Below are positions 44,580-53,484 of a DNA stretch of 64,000 bases, piece by piece (within the stretch, counting starts at the first letter, position 1; the number at the start of each line of letters is the position of its first letter). Under the pieces are notes generated by a model that worked only from the letters and a program-made list of their open reading frames with translations, did no database searches and was not told the DNA's origin. This DNA is from Ferroplasma acidarmanus Fer1 (GTDB lineage Archaea; Thermoplasmatota; Thermoplasmata; Thermoplasmatales; Thermoplasmataceae), in the NCBI RefSeq assembly GCF_000152265.2, contig NC_021592.1:1426001-1490000 (forward strand). The letters are read 5' to 3'. Both the position numbers and the translations under genes were made by a program.

Positions 44580-45932
44580 ATGTATTATAAGAGTATGAAG
44601 AAGATACTTGTGGTTACCAGCCGTGCACCATTTTCATACCGGTATGCTCCGGGAGGTGATGTCAGGATATATAATGTAGGTGGAGTTGCCACAGCCCTCA
44701 GCACAATGCTTAAGGGAACCGGAGGCACTTGGGTATGCTGGGGCGATGGAAAGAATGACATGGCACACCAGGAGGAAACTACAGATGGGTATAAGATAGC
44801 AAGGGTATTCCTAAACAAAACTGAAAAATTCGGGTTTTACAATAGCTATTCCAACAGGGTTTTATGGCCATTATTCCACTATTTTAGAAACAATATACAT
44901 TTTGACTCCACAGCTTTTAAGTATTATTATATTGCAAATGAAAAATTTGCAAAAAAAATAAAGGAAAATATAACGCCGGATACAATAATATGGGTGCATG
45001 ACTACCAGCTTATGATGATCCCGTCAATATTGAGAACTATGGACATATCCAATTATATAATATTCTCATGGCACATCCCATGGATATCTCCTGAATTTTT
45101 CAGCATACTCCCCGAAGCAAAATTTCTCGCACAGAGCATTTCAAAATCTAATCTGGTAACATTTCATACCAGGCTGTATGAGAAGAATTTTTTCAATACT
45201 CTGGAGTACCATGAAATAAAAGTTAAAAATAGATTAAAAACTCTTGCAATTCCCCTGGGGATCGATAAAAATTTTTTTCACCTGTCTAAAACCATGGCAA
45301 TTAAACCAAAAAAAGAAAAAGCATCAATTATATTTTCAATAGACCGCCTTGATTATACAAAAGGGCTTCTACAGAGGGTAAAGGCTATTGAGAAGATTCT
45401 CAGTTACAGAAAGGACCTTATAGGGAAATTAGTATATTTAATGAACGTTACACCAAGCCGTACAGGCATTCCAGAATATGATGAAATTAAAGAGCAACTG
45501 GAGATGGAAGTGGGAAGGGTAAACGGTCTTTACAGTACAACTTCATGGGTGCCTATAATTTACATATACAGGAAAATATCACAGAAATATCTGGTTTCAT
45601 TATATGCACGAAGTGACATAGCATTGATTACCCCATTAATGGATGGTTTAAACCTTGTTTCCAAAGAGTTTGTAGCAACTACGGATAAGGGTGTGCTTAT
45701 ACTATCAAAATTCGCCGGGGCTGCGGAATATATGGACGGAGCGTTGATAGTAAACCCTAATAATATAAATGAACTGGCAAGTGCCATAGTAAGGGCAATG
45801 GAAATGGATGGAGAGGAAAAAATGTCACGGCTCAAAAGGATGAAAAAGGATGTATATGTAAAGAACAGTAACTGGTGGTATAAGAGGATATTAACAACAG
45901 CAGAAAGGCAATGGCATGTATCAGGAGAATAA
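44580..45932 (+). CDS. otsA: Trehalose-6-phosphate synthase (GT20)
   Basis: A 450-residue GT-B transferase making trehalose 6-phosphate from UDP/GDP/ADP-glucose and glucose 6-phosphate. IWVHDYQLMMIPSILR near residue 142, FSWHIPWISPEFF, FSIDRLDYTKGLLQR near 260 and PLMDGLNLVSKEFVA near 350 are the family motifs. The usual N-terminal RLPV is RAPFSYR here, with GGVATAL retaining the GG loop. ATG at 44580 or the in-frame ATG five codons later could start it. Its end overlaps otsB by 17 bp. Confidence 0.93.
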   Translation: MYYKSMKKILVVTSRAPFSYRYAPGGDVRIYNVGGVATALSTMLKGTGGTWVCWGDGKNDMAHQEETTDGYKIARVFLNKTEKFGFYNSYSNRVLWPLFHYFRNNIHFDSTAFKYYYIANEKFAKKIKENITPDTIIWVHDYQLMMIPSILRTMDISNYIIFSWHIPWISPEFFSILPEAKFLAQSISKSNLVTFHTRLYEKNFFNTLEYHEIKVKNRLKTLAIPLGIDKNFFHLSKTMAIKPKKEKASIIFSIDRLDYTKGLLQRVKAIEKILSYRKDLIGKLVYLMNVTPSRTGIPEYDEIKEQLEMEVGRVNGLYSTTSWVPIIYIYRKISQKYLVSLYARSDIALITPLMDGLNLVSKEFVATTDKGVLILSKFAGAAEYMDGALIVNPNNINELASAIVRAMEMDGEEKMSRLKRMKKDVYVKNSNWWYKRILTTAERQWHVSGE

Positions 45933-46647
45933 AATTATACATAGAATAGAAAAAATAATTTCCATGGAACCACAGTTATTTCTTGATTATGACGGAACAC
46001 TGGTCCCGATTATCAAGAATCCAGAAATTAACCAGGCAGATTATGACCTGCTTAAACTAATCTCGCATTTAGATTCCCGTTTTGAAATGTATATAGTTAC
46101 AGGAAGGGAGGTTAGTGACATAATCCGTTTTCTCGGGGAATATAATATTATAGGCCTTCATGGTTCAATATTTCATATAGATGGCCAGACGATAAATATT
46201 CCAGAATTCGCTCCATATGTAGAACTATTCAATCAAATATATCAGAATACGGTATATATTCAGGAAAAGTTTCATGGATTGAGGATATACAATAAAACAG
46301 GTAGCATCCTTTTTCATATGGGCAATATTAAAAATCAGCGTTCCCGTGAAACTGTACATAAAATTATTAATTTCCTTGCATTCCGTTACAATATTGAATT
46401 ATACACAGGAATAGACATAATAGAATTGAGAATTCCACACATTAATAAGGGTACCGCAATTAAGCAGATAAGGAACCTTAACCGGCCTGCAATAATAATA
46501 GGTGATGACAGGACAGATGAAGATTCTTTTATTGCCAATCAGGATGCAATAACCATAAAGATTGGAGATGGAGATACACATGCCAGATTTGCTATTCCCT
46601 ATGAACGCGTTAGGCCATTATTATGGGAGTTGTTAAAAATTTTATAG
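45916..46647 (+). CDS. otsB: Trehalose-6-phosphate phosphatase
   Basis: A 243-residue HAD phosphatase. FLDYDGTLVPI gives the nucleophile Asp24 and Asp26; YIVTGRE is motif II; GDDRTDEDSF near residue 197 is motif IV. A small C2-type cap sits between. It dephosphorylates trehalose 6-phosphate, completing the OtsAB pathway. The 17-bp overlap with otsA supports translation coupling and a shared transcript. Confidence 0.93.
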   Translation: MYQENKIIHRIEKIISMEPQLFLDYDGTLVPIIKNPEINQADYDLLKLISHLDSRFEMYIVTGREVSDIIRFLGEYNIIGLHGSIFHIDGQTINIPEFAPYVELFNQIYQNTVYIQEKFHGLRIYNKTGSILFHMGNIKNQRSRETVHKIINFLAFRYNIELYTGIDIIELRIPHINKGTAIKQIRNLNRPAIIIGDDRTDEDSFIANQDAITIKIGDGDTHARFAIPYERVRPLLWELLKIL

Positions 46648-46676
46648 TTGTGATATGCATATAAAAATAAACAGTT

Positions 46677-47477
46677 TCAGTTGCCCTTATATGTCTGAAA
46701 ATCCATGAAGTCTACCACTTCCAACCCTGTAAAATTGAGCCCATACAGTTTTTCAGCCCTGGACGAGTCAATACTGTAATCAAGGTTTTGCCCCAGGTAA
46801 GATTTTATGAATGGGCAAGGTTCGTCGCGTATTGAATAGTATAATTTCCTCCCAAATTCATAAAGTGTCATTGTTTCTTCTCCTGCTATATTAATAATAC
46901 CCCTGTCCATATCTCTCATGGCTTTATAAACGCCAATAGAAAGATCAGAATTGAGCACAGGATTTATAATTATGTCATTATTAAGTTTTATGGGCATTTT
47001 ACTCCTTATTGCAGCCAGTATATCGGTATAAATGTTGTAGGTACATTTTCCATATGTCATGCCTCTCCTTATTATAAGATAATGTTCGTTGCCCTTTGCC
47101 AATTCTTCCGCCTTCAATTTTGCCTTGCCATATTCTGTTTCTGGAATGGTTGCACTCTCTTCATTTTTTATGGCACTTGATGAGGAATACACAAGCTGAT
47201 TTGACAGGAGTATTTTCTTGCCATTTTGAAATTTTTCATTTATGAGCCCCTGGATCCCGTAGTTCATTTCAATATAATTTTTATTTTTTGAATAAAATGG
47301 TATATCAAAATTATTGATAATAAAATCATAATCATCATGCAGTTCCATTAAGGATTCAGCAAATTTTTCAATGCCTTTCAATGGGAATAATGACTGAATT
47401 TTGTTGGCGTCTCCGTAGTCTTTGGCAAATCTAAAGCCAAAACTTTCGTCCCCATCCAGAATAAGAATTTTTGACAT
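46677..47477 (-). CDS. Extended SDR/RmlD-like NAD-dependent epimerase-reductase
   Basis: A 266-residue Rossmann protein of the NAD-dependent epimerase/dTDP-4-dehydrorhamnose reductase type. The active-site motif YGKAKLKAE (YxxxK) is near residue 117, preceded by SSSSAI for the Ser. IINPVLNSDLSIGVYKAM and GIINIAGEE match the C-terminal substrate domain. The N-terminal nucleotide motif is atypical: ILDGDESFGFRF lacks the GxxGxxG glycines. It may have altered cofactor binding. It converges with otsB; the sugar-nucleotide substrate is unknown. Confidence 0.7.
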   Translation of the reverse strand: MSKILILDGDESFGFRFAKDYGDANKIQSLFPLKGIEKFAESLMELHDDYDFIINNFDIPFYSKNKNYIEMNYGIQGLINEKFQNGKKILLSNQLVYSSSSAIKNEESATIPETEYGKAKLKAEELAKGNEHYLIIRRGMTYGKCTYNIYTDILAAIRSKMPIKLNNDIIINPVLNSDLSIGVYKAMRDMDRGIINIAGEETMTLYEFGRKLYYSIRDEPCPFIKSYLGQNLDYSIDSSRAEKLYGLNFTGLEVVDFMDFQTYKGN

Positions 47478-47596
47478 ATTACTATAAATGTCATCAAAGC
47501 ATATAAGTGTGAATATACTTTATAAATAAATATTTTTGTAATATATAATTATCAGGTAAATATTTATATATTATTCTGTAATATCTTGAAACTAAT

Positions 47597-48805
47597 ATGG
47601 AAAAAAAGAACGTTAGTTTTATTTATCTGGCTATTACGCTTATGATCATGACCTTCTCCATGAGGGCAACAAATAATATGATCATTACAACAGTGCCATT
47701 ACTTGCGAAGATTGATCTTGGATTCTCCAGCTTCTTTGTTGGTATAATATCAGCAGTTATCTACCTGTTTACATTTACAGTGACATTTTACGTTAACCCG
47801 CGTATCAACGCTAGACTCAGAAGGCAGTTGTTCATAGGGGCAAACTTTGCAATACTGTTTTCGCTCATAGCATATTATTTCACAAATGGCATAGCTATAT
47901 GGGGAATATCAGCACTTGCCGGGCTCGCGTACGGAATTATGATGCCGAATCTCATTACCTCCTCAACCCTGTTAAAGGATCAGAAAGAGCGCGAGAGGCT
48001 TATCTCCTTATATTCAGTGGGATTGAGCCTTAGCCTTATACTCGGGCCGACTATAGAAGATTACATATTGACATTTGTGAGCTACAGGGATGTATTTCTT
48101 TTATTCATACCAATAGTTATTGCAGGAGTTATAGTCTCAACCATGATAAAATTCCCGCACACAAAAAATGAAACCAGGGCAAATGTGATGAAAAATGATG
48201 GTTTGAGGGCCAGCTTACTAACTATAACGACCTATAACATACCATTTGCAGCCCTTAGCATTTTCCTTACACTGTACGCTATAGCACGCTTTCACGTTTC
48301 AGGTGCAGTTGCTTATTCCCCCTATATATATTTCTTCTCCATTTCATTCCTGACAAGGATACTGCTAACAATACACCCGTTAAAACACATAAAACTTCCA
48401 CTTTTATTTTCTATAATGATTACGGGTTTTGCACTGATAATGTTTCCATTCCTTACTACATTTACATCGTTCCTGCTGTTGATGATGTTGCTGGGCATAC
48501 CACATGGCTCAATATTTCCCATGTCGACTATTATGATTGCAAGAGGAACCAGTGTAGAACAGAGAAGTGCTGCAAACTCCTATTTCATGGCGTATAATAA
48601 TATCCTGTTCATGGTCATCCCGCTGGCATTCGGTTATATTGTTAAGTTCATAGGATACGAATATTCGTTCCTTATACTTATAGCACCTGTAATATTGTCT
48701 GCCGTTGCCCTCTTCAAGATATATGGTTCTAATACCACCATATTTATTTCAAATCTTAAGAAGGTGCCGCCCAATGCAATTTCCGGGAAGAAAAATGACC
48801 TGTGA
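47597..48805 (+). CDS. MFS transporter
   Basis: A 402-residue, 12-helix major facilitator protein. SMRATNNMIITTVPLLAKIDLGFSS-type first loop and a basic loop NARLRRQLFIGANF between helices 2 and 3 are seen, with a cytoplasmic central loop near residues 190-200. No subfamily signature is clear to me. It has its own AT-rich promoter divergent to the epimerase-like gene. Confidence 0.8.
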   Translation: MEKKNVSFIYLAITLMIMTFSMRATNNMIITTVPLLAKIDLGFSSFFVGIISAVIYLFTFTVTFYVNPRINARLRRQLFIGANFAILFSLIAYYFTNGIAIWGISALAGLAYGIMMPNLITSSTLLKDQKERERLISLYSVGLSLSLILGPTIEDYILTFVSYRDVFLLFIPIVIAGVIVSTMIKFPHTKNETRANVMKNDGLRASLLTITTYNIPFAALSIFLTLYAIARFHVSGAVAYSPYIYFFSISFLTRILLTIHPLKHIKLPLLFSIMITGFALIMFPFLTTFTSFLLLMMLLGIPHGSIFPMSTIMIARGTSVEQRSAANSYFMAYNNILFMVIPLAFGYIVKFIGYEYSFLILIAPVILSAVALFKIYGSNTTIFISNLKKVPPNAISGKKNDL

Positions 48806-48878
48806 ATTAAATTATTTTGAACATTTTTATATTTTTCAATACAGTTAAATCTATTAACAATATTATTACTGGATTTTA

Positions 48879-51230
48879 ATGATAAAATCCAGCGACTCAC
48901 TCGAAGATTTATTTAAGAAACTAAATACTTCAAAAGCAGGGCTTTCAGGCAACGAAGCAAGTTCAAGACTTCACACCTATGGTTATAATGAGGTTTCGGA
49001 GAAGAAAGAGAGTTCCATACTAAAGTTTTTAAAGAAATTCTGGACACCAATTTCCTGGATGCTGGAGCTTACAATAATCATAACATTTATACTTGGAAAA
49101 TATGACGATTCTCTGATAATACTTTTCCTGCTAATATTTAATGGTGTAATATCCTTTACCCAGGAATCAAAGGCTGATAATGCAGTAGAACTATTAAAGA
49201 AAAAACTTTCAGCCCAGGCCAGAGTCCTGAGAGATGGTAAGTGGAATGTTATAGAAACAAAGTTTCTCGTGCCCGGGGATATTGTCCATCTAAGATTGGG
49301 TGATGTGGTTCCTGCAGATATTAAAATAATAGACGATGAGCTGGAAATCGACCAGTCCGCCCTTACTGGAGAATCACTGTCAGTAACAAGAAAAAAGGGA
49401 GATACAATATATTCCAGCTCTGTGGTAAAAAGAGGTGAATGCAATGGTCTGGTAACAGAAACAGGCAGCAAGACCTATTTCGGAAAAACAACAGAACTGG
49501 TTGAAATAGCAAAGACAAAGTCACACATAGAAGAACTTATTATGAAAATAATAAAAGACCTGATAGCCATAGATACTATTCTTGTTATAGCACTTATATT
49601 ATTTTCTATCTACCGTGGCGTGGACATTACCGAAGTTATCCCCTTTGCACTGGTAATATTAATTGCATCAATACCCGTAGCTCTCCCGGCAACATTCACA
49701 ATTGCAATGTCCCTTGGCGCCCTTCATATGTCAAAACGTGGTGAAATAGTCACGAGGCTATCCGCTATAGAGGATGCGGCTTCCATGGACACATTATGCA
49801 TGGATAAAACAGGTACTATTACAGAAAATAAATTGACTATAAAAACTCCAAAGGTCTATACAGGAGATGAATTGTCCCTGATTAAATATGCATCATATGC
49901 ATCGCAGAGAAAAAGTGAGGACCCAATAGATGATGCCATACTGGACTATGCCGATTTAAAATCTGTAAAAATTGACTATGCAAATAGAAGCAAGTTTACG
50001 CCATTCGACCCTTCAATTAAGCGTACGGAAGCAATAATAAACGAAGCGGGGAAATCTGTTAAAATAGTCAAGGGTGCACCACAGGTTATATCAGAGCTTA
50101 CAGGCAATGTACCGGAAACATATGAAAATGATATAAAATACTTCTCATCCCAGGGATTCAGAATTATTTCAGTGGCTGCAGGAACAGATAAACTCGAAAT
50201 TCTGGGGGTTATACCCCTATACGATCCGCCAAGGAAGGATTCAAGGGATTTAATTACTGAATTGAAGCAGCTCAGTGTATCCCCTGTCATGATTACAGGC
50301 GACAACAGCCTCATCGCAGAAGAAGTTGCAGGCGAGATAGGGCTGGAAAAGAAATTATGCAATGCAGAAAATATAAAGGGTAACTATGCTGGTGCATCAG
50401 ATTGTTCAGTTTTTGCCGAGGTTTTTCCTGAAGATAAATATTATATCGTGAAGGCTTTACAGAAATCCGGGCATATTGTTGGCATGACCGGTGATGGTGT
50501 AAATGATTCCCCTGCATTGAAACAGGCAGAATTCGGTGTGGCTGTCGCATCAGCTACAGATGTGGCAAAGGCATCTGCCAGTGTTGTTCTGACCCATTCC
50601 GGACTTACAGATATAGTGGACGGGATAAAATCCGGCAGGAGAATTTACCAGAGAATGCTTACCTACACATTAAACAAAATAATAAAGGTAATCCAGATTG
50701 TTTTCTTCCTTACACTTTCATTTTTTGTGGTAGGGTTTTTTGTTACAACAGCATTTGATGTAATTCTCCTTATTTTTGCCAATGATTTTGTAACAATGGC
50801 AATTGCAACAGATAATGTTGGATACTCTATAAAACCTGAAAGGTGGAACGTGAATTCATTAATCTCATCATCAGTTATCCTTGCGGCATTCCTTGTTGTT
50901 GAAAGCTTTATATTCCTCTATATCGGGCTCTATGCAGGGTTAAGAATCAGCCAGATTCATACTTTTATATTTGATATGCTGGTATTCTCCGGCCAGTTCA
51001 CAGTTTACATGGTACGGGAAAGGAAAAGATTTTCCAATTCTATGCCTTCTAAAATTCTGTTGCTTTCCAGCATTGTCGATATAATAATTATATCTTTCAT
51101 ATCATATTATGGCATCCTGGTAACTGCAATTCCATTAAAATTTATCCTGATCAGCATAGGATTAACGTTCATATGGATGGTGTTTATGGATACAATAAAA
51201 AATGTAGTATTCAGGCATTATAAATTATAA
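48879..51230 (+). CDS. Plasma-membrane-type proton-translocating P-type ATPase
   Basis: A 783-residue P-type IIIA ATPase, the family of fungal and plant proton pumps. DQSALTGES (A-domain TGES) is near residue 150; the phosphorylated Asp309 lies in [19 protein letters not shown] is in the N domain; [20 protein letters not shown] is the hinge. [14 protein letters not shown] in helix 6 carries acidic residues where the proton pumps have their key Asp. Four plus six helices are visible, with no C-terminal R domain. In an acidophile it would export protons to maintain internal pH. Monocistronic. Confidence 0.93.
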   Translation: MIKSSDSLEDLFKKLNTSKAGLSGNEASSRLHTYGYNEVSEKKESSILKFLKKFWTPISWMLELTIIITFILGKYDDSLIILFLLIFNGVISFTQESKADNAVELLKKKLSAQARVLRDGKWNVIETKFLVPGDIVHLRLGDVVPADIKIIDDELEIDQSALTGESLSVTRKKGDTIYSSSVVKRGECNGLVTETGSKTYFGKTTELVEIAKTKSHIEELIMKIIKDLIAIDTILVIALILFSIYRGVDITEVIPFALVILIASIPVALPATFTIAMSLGALHMSKRGEIVTRLSAIEDAASMDTLCMDKTGTITENKLTIKTPKVYTGDELSLIKYASYASQRKSEDPIDDAILDYADLKSVKIDYANRSKFTPFDPSIKRTEAIINEAGKSVKIVKGAPQVISELTGNVPETYENDIKYFSSQGFRIISVAAGTDKLEILGVIPLYDPPRKDSRDLITELKQLSVSPVMITGDNSLIAEEVAGEIGLEKKLCNAENIKGNYAGASDCSVFAEVFPEDKYYIVKALQKSGHIVGMTGDGVNDSPALKQAEFGVAVASATDVAKASASVVLTHSGLTDIVDGIKSGRRIYQRMLTYTLNKIIKVIQIVFFLTLSFFVVGFFVTTAFDVILLIFANDFVTMAIATDNVGYSIKPERWNVNSLISSSVILAAFLVVESFIFLYIGLYAGLRISQIHTFIFDMLVFSGQFTVYMVRERKRFSNSMPSKILLLSSIVDIIIISFISYYGILVTAIPLKFILISIGLTFIWMVFMDTIKNVVFRHYKL

Positions 51231-51270
51231 AAATTATTTTTATGATAACTCTGATGTTGCTTTCCAGAGT

Positions 51271-51852
51271 TTACAGCGATTCCACAATTTCTGAAGTTTT
51301 CCTTACGCGCCCCATCTTTTTAAACACATTATTTATGGTAGATTCATGCATCTCCTTTGTCATTGCTGTCATTGCATCTTCTGCGAATATCTGCTGAAAT
51401 CCCATCTCATATGCAAAACGGGCAGTGCTCTCAACTCCATGCGTGGTGGAAATTCCGCAAAGGACAATTGTTTTTATTCCGCCCCTTCTTAATCTCAACT
51501 CAAGGTCAGTGCCATAAAAAGCACCCCACTGTTTCTTGGATATTACAACATCATTATCCCGGGGCCCTAATTCTGGAACTATATCAGAAAAATCAGGTGG
51601 CATTTCGGCTGGCCCGGACCACGCTGAATCATCTGCCAGCACGTTTAGCATAGCTCTCTTATCAGGAACCACATGTACAAGGAATACCGGCATGTCATTC
51701 TTTCTAAATGATTCTGCAAGTTCCGATGCATTTTTAATTACCGTGTTTGCATCGTATGGAACTAAATTTCTCCCCATGGATGCTATTCCCTTTTGCAGGT
51801 CAATTACTACAAGCGCTGTGCTTTTCTTATCTATTTCTAATCCCATAGGCAT
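51271..51852 (-). CDS. Isochorismatase-fold hydrolase without catalytic Cys
   Basis: A 193-residue cysteine-hydrolase-superfamily protein. Asp18 (VVIDLQKG) and Lys107 (SKKQWGAF) of the Asp-Lys-Cys triad are present, but the position of the nucleophilic Cys is Gly139 (STTHGVESTA). True isochorismatases such as EntB also have Gly there, whereas nicotinamidases and amidases keep Cys. So vinyl-ether hydrolysis is more likely than amide hydrolysis. The start may be ATG 51852 or 51846. No siderophore genes are nearby. Confidence 0.82.
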   Translation of the reverse strand: MPMGLEIDKKSTALVVIDLQKGIASMGRNLVPYDANTVIKNASELAESFRKNDMPVFLVHVVPDKRAMLNVLADDSAWSGPAEMPPDFSDIVPELGPRDNDVVISKKQWGAFYGTDLELRLRRGGIKTIVLCGISTTHGVESTARFAYEMGFQQIFAEDAMTAMTKEMHESTINNVFKKMGRVRKTSEIVESL

Positions 51853-51928
51853 AAATTTTTACTTTATATTTTAATTTTTAGAACATTCCAGTTACCGGAG
51901 AATAATTTTTAAAGGGTGAAACAGGCTG

Positions 51929-51950
51929 GATTACAAAATTTTTTGTAATC
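51929..51950. repeat. Strong palindrome downstream of the parA operon
   Basis: GATTACAAAA and its complement TTTTGTAATC are separated by two bases. The arms are perfect (10 bp). It lies about 80 bp beyond the end of the ParA partner gene and 77 bp upstream of the isochorismatase-fold gene start. It could be a terminator hairpin, an operator of the downstream gene, or a centromere-like partition site. A weaker G/C-rich hairpin follows the partner gene stop near 52002-52022. Confidence 0.55.
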
Positions 51951-52026
51951 TGGCATTAGCATAAACCATATGCCGCTTCAATCCTCTTCTAAAATTAGCC
52001 GGGGATAATTAAGCTCCCGGGGGTAC

Positions 52027-52389
52027 TCATTCTTTTTCTGGCATAGATCTGCTGAAAGAATCACCTTTATGATACCTGTCATTCACCCGTTTAATTATAA
52101 ATTTTATTAAATCACTTCTGGTTGTTAATTTAGAAGTGGAAGAATCCTTGCCCAGCTTATTTTCCTTTATTATTGATTTTAACTCTTTAATATTCTTCTT
52201 TTTAAGAGCGTTATAGAGTTTCTCTTCTGTATCATAACCGGAAAGGTCTATTTTCATTGCCACTGGTTTGTCCTGCTTTAACTTAACATCTATTTTCAGG
52301 TTTTCAGCAATGTCAGGGGTTTCCTCGATTTTATCTGCCATATACCTTAATATATCGGACAAAGCAACAGCCTTAGATTTATTCGACAT
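52027..52389 (-). CDS. Small ParA-partner protein, unknown family
   Basis: A 120-residue charged protein overlapping parA by 11 bp. The N terminus (ALSDILRYMADKIEETPD) is helical. The C-terminal half (ELKSIIKENKLG...RSDLIKFIIKRVNDR...GDSF) looks like a small helical domain seen in several uncharacterised bacterial and archaeal proteins, as far as I can judge from memory. It occupies the place of a ParB or partition adaptor, but no ParB or ribbon-helix-helix motif is evident. DNA binding is possible given the basic C terminus. Confidence 0.65.
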   Translation of the reverse strand: MSNKSKAVALSDILRYMADKIEETPDIAENLKIDVKLKQDKPVAMKIDLSGYDTEEKLYNALKKKNIKELKSIIKENKLGKDSSTSKLTTRSDLIKFIIKRVNDRYHKGDSFSRSMPEKE

Positions 52390-53236
52390 ATTTTATTACC
52401 TCCTCAACAAGCCTGTTATAACTGTTATACAGGTCATATCCATACTTTTGCCCCAGTGTTTTAACAGAGGACTGGAACTCAGCAGCCTCGGAAATTTTTA
52501 TGCTTAGAGGTATATACGTGTCAAAAATTCTCGGGTAATCTCCTCTCCGTTCCCTGTATTTTAAAGAATCTATTATAGACTTATGGAGGCGGTTATTGGC
52601 TCTGAACATTGAGATCAAAATACCGAGAGGCTTTATATTTATGCCAGCATCCTCCTTAAAGGCATTAATTCTTGTAAGTATCTGTGGTATCCCATATGTG
52701 GATAAAATATCTGGAATTGTAGGTATCAGGTAGTAATCAGATATAAAAATGCCTGATAGTGTAATTAACCCGAGATTTGGAGGGCAATCAATAATTACAT
52801 AGTCATAGTTTTTGATGATGCTTGATACAGCTTCTTTCAGGATAGTTATTGGCGTCCTAACAAAATATCCTGAATTCGAGACAAGGGGCAATTTATCCTG
52901 AATATCTATCAATCTCAGGCTCGAAGGCAGGAGATCAAGGTTTTTTATGCCAGAACCTATGTTAGAGACGTTTTTAACTATGGAACTCTCAACGTTAAAT
53001 AATTCTGTATTGTATACTTTATCGCTGAAAAGCTGGAATATGGTATTTCCCTTTTTATCATGTTCAAGCCATAGGTTTTCATCCATTAATGAAACTGTTG
53101 CATTTGTCTGCGGGTCAAGATCAATAATTAATACCTTTTTAGCATAATTGGTGGCCAGAAACTCAGACACAGCAATGGATGTTTGGGTTTTTCCAACTCC
53201 CCCTTTCAAATTGATAATGCTGATTATATGGGTCAT
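52379..53236 (-). CDS. ParA/Soj-type ATPase
   Basis: A 285-residue ParA-family ATPase. The deviant Walker A KGGVGKTQTS is at residues about 11-20, VLIIDLDPQTNATVSL (Walker A') near 35, and YVIIDCPPNLGLITL (Walker B) near 146. No N-terminal DNA-binding domain is present, as in chromosomal Soj-type proteins and small plasmid ParAs. It moves cargo, usually DNA, along the nucleoid. Pairing with an 11-bp overlapping small gene and an adjacent IS suggests origin from a plasmid or integrated element, although chromosomal ParAs also occur. Confidence 0.88.
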   Translation of the reverse strand: MTHIISIINLKGGVGKTQTSIAVSEFLATNYAKKVLIIDLDPQTNATVSLMDENLWLEHDKKGNTIFQLFSDKVYNTELFNVESSIVKNVSNIGSGIKNLDLLPSSLRLIDIQDKLPLVSNSGYFVRTPITILKEAVSSIIKNYDYVIIDCPPNLGLITLSGIFISDYYLIPTIPDILSTYGIPQILTRINAFKEDAGINIKPLGILISMFRANNRLHKSIIDSLKYRERRGDYPRIFDTYIPLSIKISEAAEFQSSVKTLGQKYGYDLYNSYNRLVEEVIKYVE

Positions 53237-53431
53237 TACATAGCAAATATCCCTTTATATTTTAAATTACCGGAAAATTATTCAGTACATACTATGGGGC
53301 AATACGCTAGCAGGCAGGTATGAGACTATTTTGCCTATTAAACAGGACACACTGGATCAGAATTTCCATTCCACAATATTTGGAATAGTATACTATATTA
53401 ATTTAACTTTTACACATAAATATTCATAATT

Positions 53432-53453
53432 TCCATAGCTTACGCTAATGATA
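53432..53453. repeat. Palindromic motif shared with the ISH3-like element (copy 2)
   Basis: This segment matches 14192-14213 at 21 of 22 positions; the single difference turns TAGCTTAAGCTA into TAGCTTACGCTA. It lies about 32 nt downstream of the IS110 transposase stop, the same relative place and orientation as in the unrelated ISH3-like element. Confidence 0.7.
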
Positions 53454-53484
53454 TTCAAAATTACGTATTCTTTTTAATGATTTT

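Noticed and set aside
51998-52026. The G/C-rich imperfect hairpin just after the ParA-partner stop as a parS site.
   Set aside because: It has a bulge and an asymmetric stem and is better explained as a transcript-end hairpin; the perfect palindrome at 51929-51950 is the better candidate.
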